Assembly (NCBI GenBank): GCA_022704645.1
Contig: JAKJGA010000039.1
Span: 1-12,440, forward strand
Source: Spirochaetota bacterium
GTDB lineage: Bacteria > Spirochaetota > UBA4802 > JAFGJZ01
Length of the DNA stretch: 12,440 nucleotides
Direction: 5' to 3'
Position 1 is the stretch's first letter; each line of letters opens with the position of its first letter. Under the pieces are notes generated by a model. It was not told where the DNA came from, searched no databases, and was given only the letters and a program-made list of their open reading frames with translations. Positions 7,203 through 12,440 of the stretch are shown here, one piece after another. A program made the translations under genes and the position numbers.

Positions 7203-7244
7203 CTGCTTTTAAGCAAATACGAAAAATACACTTCTCGTAAAATA

Positions 7245-7272
7245 TTTATAAATGAGACTTTTCAAATGTCAA
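7245..7272 (-). promoter_or_regulatory. Promoter of the secreted-protein gene
   Basis: Minus-strand TTGACA (7272-7267), a 16-base spacer, then TATAAA (7250-7245). The -35 is perfect and the -10 matches five of six bases. Transcription would start near 7238, leaving a leader of about 150 bases before ATG 7086. Confidence 0.6.
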
Positions 7273-7309
7273 ACCCGAAATAAACCACATGACTGAGAAA
7301 GAAGCTTAT

Positions 7310-7399
7310 GAGCCCTCACCCATCCTCCGGCTTGGCCTCTCCCAAAATGAAACACATACTGGCGAAGCCAATAAAGATATTCCATCCCGGGAGAGGGCT
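7310..7399. repeat. Split GC-rich inverted repeat (REP-like)
   Basis: AGCCCTC (7311-7317) and CCTCTCCC (7335-7342) face GGGAGAGGGCT (7389-7399); the two left segments compete for overlapping bases of the right arm. Inside, GGCTTGGCC faces GGCGAAGCC with one mismatch. CCCTCACCC with CCCTCTCCC/GGGAGAGGG is a style of dispersed repeat known from many bacterial genomes. No gene is supported here. Confidence 0.5.
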
Positions 7400-7485
7400 T
7401 TCAATCAATATTCTCAATGTAATTCAGACAAAAATGAATGAGAGAAAAAACCCTAAAACATTCGGCGAAGCAAAATACCAAATAA

Positions 7486-7763
7486 GCGCAGACTATCGCA
7501 GTCATTTCAAAGAAATGCGCGATAGTTCTGTCGCGACAAGCCCCGCGCAGCGGTGCCTTTTTCCGAAAGTACACGGATGTACGCAAGTCCGAGCGCCCAC
7601 GGATGGAATAGCGCTCGGATAACGTCCATTTCTTTTGGGCAACGCAAAAGAAATGGACAAAAACCGGGTAAAGGGTGTGGAACACCCTTTAATATTCTTG
7701 CATGATCCATGCAAAAAACAGATTCTTAAGGCGAAGCCTTATGTTATATTCCGAAACTCGGAA
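7486..7763. repeat. Array of eight or more consecutive hairpins, no gene
   Basis: Stems in order: 7486-7534 (GCG/CGC, CAGA/TCTG and CTATCGC/GCGATAG with small bulges, capped by CATTTC-AAA-GAAATG); 7543-7553 (CCGC/GCGG); 7569-7582 (GTACA/TGTAC); 7588-7619 (TCCGAGCGC/GCGCTCGGA); 7624-7658 (13 perfect bases plus a G-C pair); 7670-7690 (AAAGGGTGT-GGA-ACACCCTTT); 7698-7714 (TTGCATG-ATC-CATGCAA); 7727-7741 (TAAGGC-GAA-GCCTTA); 7749-7763 (TTCCGA-AAC-TCGGAA). Linkers are mostly shorter than 15 bases. It is more GC-rich than the flank. It begins just after the PilZ stop codon in the direction of the core operon. Overlapping frames are open here, but none has a convincing start or protein character. 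It is most likely a palindromic dispersed element or a structured 3' RNA. Confidence 0.7.
7727..7763 (-). terminator. Possible terminator of the core operon
   Basis: Two hairpins follow the PilZ stop codon: TTCCGA-GTT-TCGGAA four bases after it, then TAAGGC-TTC-GCCTTA. A run of six T on the minus strand comes only 8 bases after the second stem, so it is not a textbook terminator. Confidence 0.35.
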
Positions 7764-7766
7764 AAT

Positions 7767-8168
7767 TTAGACGTCCGATAGGATATCGTCGATGTCAGGG
7801 GAGATCTGCGAGGTTCCTTCTTCATTATTCTGAGGATTCTTTTCGCTTCTTACAAGGCGGTATTCTCTATTAAAACTTAGACAGAATTTTTCAATTTTTT
7901 CAGGGGTGTCGGTAAACATTATCCCGACTTCACGTCCGTCAACTCTTGCGACTTTTGCCCTCAAAAATATTTTTCCGTCTTTGAACGGAAACATCAGCTC
8001 TATCTGATCATTTTTGTTTATCGGAGACTGGCGCAAAAAACATATTCCGGTTTCGCTTACGTTTAAAACCGAAACCGGCGTCATAAAATCATCTGCAACA
8101 AAACGGTATTCTATATCGAATTTATCAGTTTTTATCCTGTTCTGTTTTCGGCGTTCCATTCTCTGCAT
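7767..8168 (-). CDS. PilZ domain protein (c-di-GMP receptor)
   Basis: 133 residues. The two c-di-GMP binding signatures are present: RRKQNR at 6-11 (RxxxR) and NVSETG at 36-41 ([D/N]xSxxG), followed by the beta-barrel strands ending near VGIMF (81-85). The acidic tail from about 109 is outside the domain. A stand-alone PilZ protein of this size normally binds c-di-GMP and changes a partner's activity (motility, envelope or transcription). The ATG at 8168 is two bases after the stop of the acetyltransferase gene, with GCGGA seven bases upstream; an in-frame ATG at 8159 is less well placed. It is the last gene of the core operon. No output domain is attached, so its partner is unknown. Confidence 0.88.
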   Translation of the reverse strand: MQRMERRKQNRIKTDKFDIEYRFVADDFMTPVSVLNVSETGICFLRQSPINKNDQIELMFPFKDGKIFLRAKVARVDGREVGIMFTDTPEKIEKFCLSFNREYRLVRSEKNPQNNEEGTSQISPDIDDILSDV

Positions 8169-8170
8169 AA

Positions 8171-8623
8171 TTATTCCGCATAAACCATCGGGATTTCGTC
8201 ACATTCATTCTGTTTTATACAGTTAACACAATCCTTCCATATTTTCTCCGGAAGGGTTTCCTTCTTAACTTCTACAAACCCGCATTTACTGAAAAAATCT
8301 GGTGCAAGTGTAAGAGCAAATATTTTTACCCTTGAATCTTTTTCCCTGATATCATGTATTATTTTATTAACAAGGCGCTTTCCGATTCCTTTGGCGAAAA
8401 AACTTTTTCTGACGGCAAGAGAACGGATTTCGACAAGCAAAGGACTATAAGTATAAAAAGCCGCTACACCCGAAAGTTTTCCTTCTGTTTCGGAAACATA
8501 AAAATGATCAATACTTTCTGATATCTCTTCATGAGTTCTTTTCAGAACAATTCCTTCTTTAGTATAAGGTTCGAGAATGCTAAGTATTTCATCAATGTCG
8601 GAAATAGTTGCTCTTCTTATCAT
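8171..8623 (-). CDS. GNAT acetyltransferase, short N-acetylglutamate synthase-like
   Basis: 150 residues. The GNAT core is clear: IRSLAVR at 66-72, the acetyl-CoA loop FFAKGIGKRL at 75-84, and FFSKCGF at 110-116. The N-terminal LEPYTKEGIVLKRT and the C-terminal IWKDCVNC, then CDEIPM, are the features of the short ArgA-like N-acetylglutamate synthases, which acetylate glutamate with acetyl-CoA at the start of arginine synthesis. No arginine genes are near, so that role is inference from family. The ATG at 8623 shares one base with the TGA of the preceding gene (TGATG), with AAAGAG upstream; a TTG at 8626 is an alternative that adds one residue. Cys132, Cys135 and Cys141 could form a small metal or structural site. 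Likely translationally coupled to the SPOR gene. Confidence 0.83.
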   Translation of the reverse strand: MIRRATISDIDEILSILEPYTKEGIVLKRTHEEISESIDHFYVSETEGKLSGVAAFYTYSPLLVEIRSLAVRKSFFAKGIGKRLVNKIIHDIREKDSRVKIFALTLAPDFFSKCGFVEVKKETLPEKIWKDCVNCIKQNECDEIPMVYAE

Positions 8624-9189
8624 CAAATTCTCTTTATTACAACAGAATTACGGCAGAAGGCATATTCCTTATATTCCTTGATTTTTTGCAAGGAACTTTC
8701 CGCATTTTCCATTGTCTTAAATGGTCCTATAAAAAGATTATAGTCTTCACCGCTTTTCGCCAGAATTACGGTATGTCCTCTTTTGCTGAGAGCATCTGCA
8801 GCTTTCTTTGAATCATCAAGAGACATTGTTTCATTAATTTTTACTGCAAATGGATATTCTTCTTTCGGATATACATCGCTTGTTGACTGTATCTGATCAG
8901 GATTTTTTGAAACAAGAGATTTTAGTTCATTTACAGCCTGCATTGTCTTTTCATCGACAATCGGTTTGTTGGGATCTCCTGTAAATTTTATTCCGACTAC
9001 CATTCCGGCCGTAAAAGAAATGATACAAAGAGCAGCGGCAATGGTCAGAGTGCGGTTAAAGTTTCCCTGCTTCTTCTCATTGTTTTTGATTACTTCCGCC
9101 CCTCTCGAATGGTATTCGATATCGGGATTTTCAAAATAGGCAGGCGAATAGCCGCCCTGTTTTTTTACGTATAGATCAAAATCTTGCAT
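8623..9189 (-). CDS. Membrane-anchored SPOR domain protein
   Basis: 188 residues: a cytoplasmic N-terminus of about 46 residues, one membrane helix at about 47-66 (LTIAAALCIISFTAGMVVG), a linker, then a SPOR domain at about 111-188 with the strands YPFAVKI, HTVILAK and YNLFIGPFKTMENAESSLQKI. SPOR domains bind glycan strands lacking stem peptides at division sites, so the protein should sit in the inner membrane with its C-terminus in the periplasm. Its topology is like that of FtsN or DedD; the exact role is inference. The start has GGAG six bases upstream. An 83-base gap separates it from the methyltransferase gene, the largest gap in the core operon, and could hold an internal promoter, though I see only a possible TATAAA. 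Confidence 0.85.
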   Translation of the reverse strand: MQDFDLYVKKQGGYSPAYFENPDIEYHSRGAEVIKNNEKKQGNFNRTLTIAAALCIISFTAGMVVGIKFTGDPNKPIVDEKTMQAVNELKSLVSKNPDQIQSTSDVYPKEEYPFAVKINETMSLDDSKKAADALSKRGHTVILAKSGEDYNLFIGPFKTMENAESSLQKIKEYKEYAFCRNSVVIKRI

Positions 9190-9272
9190 CTTTTTCTCCG
9201 AAGATCATGGCTGTTTATATTTTCGGCAGAAAACGCTGACGAATAAACATTTATTTTCTTCGGGGAAAAGTC

Positions 9273-9998
9273 TTATTTATCTTTTTCCTCAGGAAGCTCA
9301 TCGAGTTCGTTTGTCTCAACCATTATTTCCGATCCGATATCAATAACCTTGTCATATCCGTATTTTCCCTGAATCGGAGGAAAAATTCCCTGCTCACCGA
9401 AACTCATTTTAAAATTCGCTCCGGTATTAACATCCGGTTCATTGCGGATTATAACAATCTGCTGCATGTGCTCAGGCCCCATAGGAAAAACCATCACACC
9501 GCGTCTTTTAACATATTGAAGGGTAGAAATAGGTCTCTTGTAGCAGGCTCCCCATATTATAGCACTGTCAAGTTCGCTCAAATCCATTTCCGGATCGGTT
9601 CCATCTCCCGAAAAGAAACGAATATTTTCATAGCCAAGCGTGTAAAGCCTGGTTTTTGCCGATGCCGCAAGCCGTTCATCCATTTCGATTGTAAAAACTT
9701 CTCTGCAAAGAAGAGATAAAACTGCTGTAGAAAAGCCCGAGCCCGTTCCTACTTCAAGAATTCTCATATTCTCCGCCGGAGAAAGAGCATTAATCATTTT
9801 TGCCGCAAGATAAATGGAATCGCTTTTCTCTCCGTATCCAACTGGAATAAAATCATTCGTATAAAATTTATCCTGAAACATTCTGTCAAAAAATCTCACA
9901 GGATCAACTGCCTTAAACGCTTCAATAATATCTTTCTTTATACCTTCGGATTCCAGAGTATCAAAAAACTTTTTTTTACGTACTGCTAATGGTTCCAT
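9273..9998 (-). CDS. Divergent PCMT-family methyltransferase
   Basis: 241 residues. SAM motif I is ILEVGTGSGFSTA at 80-92, followed by the acidic IEMD (104-107) and GDGT (131-134), the order seen in protein-L-isoaspartate O-methyltransferases. The pre-motif region FIPVGYGEKSDSIYLAAKMI aligns with the GYGQTISQP region of Pcm, but the S-x-P that helps hold the isoaspartyl substrate is changed (SDSIY, no proline). The C-terminal PCMT beta segment is also replaced, and an acidic tail (DELPEEKDK) is added. It is therefore a SAM-dependent methyltransferase of the PCMT fold whose substrate may not be isoaspartate. GAGGG stands five bases before the ATG, and the mlaE stop codon is seven bases upstream, so it is in the same operon. 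Confidence 0.82.
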   Translation of the reverse strand: MEPLAVRKKKFFDTLESEGIKKDIIEAFKAVDPVRFFDRMFQDKFYTNDFIPVGYGEKSDSIYLAAKMINALSPAENMRILEVGTGSGFSTAVLSLLCREVFTIEMDERLAASAKTRLYTLGYENIRFFSGDGTDPEMDLSELDSAIIWGACYKRPISTLQYVKRRGVMVFPMGPEHMQQIVIIRNEPDVNTGANFKMSFGEQGIFPPIQGKYGYDKVIDIGSEIMVETNELDELPEEKDK

Positions 9999-10005
9999 TT
10001 TTCCC

Positions 10006-10773
10006 TCAAATTACCTGCATAAGATATGTTAAAAAATAATCCGATATCAAGACTACCATTGACGCTTTGACCACCGATTGAATTGTTGATCTTCCAACTC
10101 CTTCGGCTCCGCCTGTGGTATTGAATCCCTCATAGCAGGCTATTAGAGCTATTTCAACACCAAAAACAAAAGATTTTGAAAATCCGCTGAAAAAATCTTC
10201 AATCGTAACATAGGCTATAATATTGTCATAATACTTATCCGGAGTCACTCCCAACGCAAAAAAAGCAATAATAGACCCGCCCACAACTCCCATAAGATCT
10301 GATATTAATGTCAGACATGGAGTCATTACCAAAGCCGCTATCAGGCGCGGTACAGCAAGATACTGAATGGGATTTGTTGAAAGCGTTACAAGCGCATCAA
10401 TCTGCTCTGTGACTTTCATTGATCCGATCTGAGCTGCAATTGCCGAACCGATTCTTCCAGCCAGAAGAAGGGCTGTAAGAACAGGGGCAAGTTCCCTGAA
10501 CATCGAAATAGTAACACCGCTTCCGATATAAACTGATGAACCCGGCATTATCGCGTCCATCGACTTTCCAATCTGAAGAGCCATTACCATTCCGGTAAAA
10601 AATATTGTTATCGATGTTACAGGAAGGGACTTGTATCCTATTTCAAGCATCTGGTTCAGGATATTTTTTCCGTCAAATGGCTTGCGGAAAGTCCATTTGA
10701 CTGTTTCGCCGAGAAAAATCATATACTTCCCGACGGCTTCAAATATCGATATTACCGGATTAAAACTTATCAT
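10006..10773 (-). CDS. mlaE: MlaE/YrbE-type ABC transporter permease
   Basis: 255 residues, standard length for the family. It carries the family hallmark from RELAPVLTALLLAGRIGS (93-110) through SMKVTEQIDAL (118-128), and the C-terminal GGAEGVGRST (221-230). Five or so membrane helices are visible. MlaE is the inner-membrane permease of the Mla system, which moves phospholipids between inner and outer membranes together with the ATPase MlaF and the MCE protein MlaD. Neither partner is in the window. The start codon overlaps the dnaB stop by four bases (ATGA), so translation is probably coupled to dnaB. This placement is unusual. Whether transport is retrograde or anterograde cannot be told. 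Confidence 0.92.
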   Translation of the reverse strand: MISFNPVISIFEAVGKYMIFLGETVKWTFRKPFDGKNILNQMLEIGYKSLPVTSITIFFTGMVMALQIGKSMDAIMPGSSVYIGSGVTISMFRELAPVLTALLLAGRIGSAIAAQIGSMKVTEQIDALVTLSTNPIQYLAVPRLIAALVMTPCLTLISDLMGVVGGSIIAFFALGVTPDKYYDNIIAYVTIEDFFSGFSKSFVFGVEIALIACYEGFNTTGGAEGVGRSTIQSVVKASMVVLISDYFLTYLMQVI

Positions 10774-12122
10774 TGTCCAGCCGGAATTGCCTCATCATAA
10801 GAATGAACCGTGTCAAGATTGTTGAACTTGGTAAACTTATCCCAGAACATGAGCTCAACTGTACCTGTCGGGCCGTTTCTCTGTTTAGCCACAATTATAT
10901 CGGCACGGCCTTTTCTTTCCGTATCTTTCTTAACTTTTTCCTCGCGGTAAATAAACATAACCACGTCCGCATCCTGCTCAATTGAACCCGATTCTCTCAA
11001 GTCCGAAAGCTGCGGAATCTGATCAGAACGCGATTCAACGGCTCGCGAAAGCTGAGACAAAGCAATAACCGGACACTCAAGTTCACGTGCAAGCAGTTTG
11101 AGTCCGCGCGAAATTTCGCCAATCTGCTGATGACGTTCACCTTTAGTCGTAGTTGTAATCAACTGAAGGTAGTCGATTATAATTATCCCCAGTCTTTCCT
11201 TCTGTGATGCTCGGCGGGCCTTTGCCCTGATCTCTGTAATCGTGAGACCCGGAGTATCATCTATTATCATCGGACATGCCGAAAATTTATCGGCAACCGC
11301 ATATATTCTTCTTAATTCATCATTATTCAAAAAACCGGTTCTGAGCTTTTGAAGTTCAATCATGGCTTCGATTGAAATCAAACGCATGAGAAGCTGAACG
11401 GAAGGCATTTCAAGAGAAAAGAAAAAAACCGGCCGTTTTTCCCTTACCGCAACATTTACCATCATATTGAGGGCAAGCGCTGTTTTCCCCATCGCGGGAC
11501 GCGCTGCCATAATGATAAGCTCTGAAGGATGAAATCCTGTAAGCATGTTATCAAGTTCTGAATAACCGCATGCCAGACCGGTTACTCCTTTTTTATTTTC
11601 AATGAGGCGCTCAATTCTAGTTACGGCGTCCCCGACAATCTGCTGAATGGATTGAACCTGAGTGCTGATTCGTCTTTCGGTAACCTGAAAAACCATTTTC
11701 TCGGCATCATCAAGAACCTCAGAAGTCTCCCTGCTGATATCATAACAACTTTCAATTACCGCGCCTGATGTTTCTATAAGACGGCGGCGCAGACTGTATT
11801 CTTTTATCTGGTTTGCATAATATTCCGCATTAGCGGAAGTTGCGACACTCTGATAGAGTTTGGCGAGATAGGCTTCGCCTCCTGCCCTATCCAATTTCTG
11901 CAATTCAACAAGCTGGTGACGCAGTGAAATTAAATCGACTGGTTTGGCTTTTCTGTCAAGTTCCCTGACTGCGTCAAAAATGATACGGTGAGGCTCAAGA
12001 TAGAAATCCTCCGACTGGAGGATTCCTAATACTTTGAGCAAAGCGTCTTTGCTTACGATGATTGACGCAAGGCATGAAACTTCCGTGTCAATGTCATGAG
12101 GCGGAAGATTCTGCACAGGCAT
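10770..12122 (-). CDS. dnaB: Replicative DNA helicase DnaB
   Basis: 450 residues, full length. The N-terminal helical domain (about 1-150) starts with LPPHDIDTEVSCLASII; the RecA-like C-terminal domain has Walker A ARPAMGKTA (207-215), Walker B IIIIDYLQL (313-321), the SQLSR loop (356-360), DLRESGSIEQDADVVMF (374-390) and the arginine-finger region KQRNGPTG (413-420). It is the hexameric helicase that opens the fork and recruits primase. No intein or insertion is seen. The start codon follows the rplI stop after one base, and the ribosome binding site would lie inside rplI. The rplI-dnaB order is conserved widely in bacteria. Confidence 0.97.
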   Translation of the reverse strand: MPVQNLPPHDIDTEVSCLASIIVSKDALLKVLGILQSEDFYLEPHRIIFDAVRELDRKAKPVDLISLRHQLVELQKLDRAGGEAYLAKLYQSVATSANAEYYANQIKEYSLRRRLIETSGAVIESCYDISRETSEVLDDAEKMVFQVTERRISTQVQSIQQIVGDAVTRIERLIENKKGVTGLACGYSELDNMLTGFHPSELIIMAARPAMGKTALALNMMVNVAVREKRPVFFFSLEMPSVQLLMRLISIEAMIELQKLRTGFLNNDELRRIYAVADKFSACPMIIDDTPGLTITEIRAKARRASQKERLGIIIIDYLQLITTTTKGERHQQIGEISRGLKLLARELECPVIALSQLSRAVESRSDQIPQLSDLRESGSIEQDADVVMFIYREEKVKKDTERKGRADIIVAKQRNGPTGTVELMFWDKFTKFNNLDTVHSYDEAIPAGQ

Positions 12123-12123
12123 A

Positions 12124-12440
12124 TTATTCTTTTACCACCGTAACTTTTAGAGGAGCAGAAACACCTTCTTCGAGTTTAATAGAAATATTAAATTCTCCAA
12201 CGTGTTTGATCTGTTCATCAAGAACGATTTTTCTTTTATCAACGGTGATTCCGGCTTCGGCAAGTTTCGCAGAAATATCTGCAGAAGTAATTGAACCGAA
12301 GAGTTTTCCGTCTTCTCCCGCTTTTGTCTGAAACGAAAGAGATACAGTCTTAAGCTGATCGGCAACTTTTTCACTTTCTTTTTTACGTTTTTCTTTTTTA
12401 ACTTTAATCAGATGTTTCTGATGAGCAATTGTTCTTCCGT
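12124..12440 (-). CDS. rplI: Ribosomal protein bL9, N-terminal part outside the window
   Basis: The frame enters from the right edge and ends with TAA at 12124-12126, giving 104 visible residues, about the last two thirds of a normal 150-residue L9. The segment GRTIAHQKHLIKVKKEKRKK is the end of the N-terminal RNA-binding domain and the basic connecting helix. SFQTKAGEDGKLFGSITSAD and DKRKIVLDEQIKHVGEF are the family's C-terminal domain signatures. It binds 23S rRNA near the L1 stalk and helps hold the reading frame. It is the first visible gene of the core operon; rpsF, ssb and rpsR would be expected further right. Confidence 0.95.
   Translation of the reverse strand, partial: GRTIAHQKHLIKVKKEKRKKESEKVADQLKTVSLSFQTKAGEDGKLFGSITSADISAKLAEAGITVDKRKIVLDEQIKHVGEFNISIKLEEGVSAPLKVTVVKE

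Noticed and set aside
7308..7714. Open frames on both strands within the repeat tract (about 67-104 codons) as possible genes
   Set aside because: They overlap each other in several frames, are built from hairpin arms, have no clear ribosome binding site and show no domain-like character.
9190..9272. Gap between the methyltransferase and SPOR genes as a terminator/promoter pair
   Set aside because: Only weak A/T stems (AATAAA/TTTATT, TTTTC/GAAAA) and an unsupported TATAAA are visible; not enough to call either.
12147..12374. 75-codon minus-strand frame at the right edge
   Set aside because: It is an out-of-frame shadow of rplI, whose own frame gives a clear bL9 C-terminus.

Overview
The window looks like the chromosome of an AT-rich, diderm (outer-membrane) bacterium. 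The right half carries the conserved rplI-dnaB block, an MlaE-type lipid-transport permease and a SPOR-domain protein. The left half carries exported proteins and lipoproteins. Gene style (lipoboxes such as FLSC, TTG starts with good ribosome binding sites) and the look of the repeat tract at 7300-7763 remind me of a Treponema-like spirochaete. That is an impression from memory, not a search result.

Left accessory part, positions 1-7240. A Sel1-repeat protein runs in from the left edge; its 3' end overlaps a DUF1848 gene with a C-terminal radical-SAM-like cysteine motif. Two plus-strand genes follow: an unrecognised lipoprotein (TTG start) and a CDP-alcohol phosphatidyltransferase with a complete catalytic motif. 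The latter converges, 7 bases apart, with a minus-strand FMN-dependent oxidoreductase carrying a four-cysteine cluster. Three minus-strand genes with their own spacers come next: a DUF5071 gene broken by (or using) a -1 frameshift in a run of A, a lipoprotein with a Ca-binding-like loop, and a small secreted protein. The secreted-protein gene has a clear promoter and a long, structured leader.

Middle, positions 7300-7763. No credible gene. A split inverted repeat is followed by at least eight consecutive hairpins that fill almost every base from 7486 to 7763. This is the most unusual structure in the window and is probably a dispersed palindromic element inserted after the core operon.

Right core part, positions 7767-12440, all minus strand and closely packed: rplI, dnaB, mlaE (4-base overlap with dnaB), a divergent PCMT-family methyltransferase, a SPOR membrane protein, a short N-acetylglutamate-synthase-like acetyltransferase, and a PilZ protein. 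It reads as one operon, possibly with an internal break in the 83-base gap before the SPOR gene. It combines translation, replication, envelope maintenance and c-di-GMP response.
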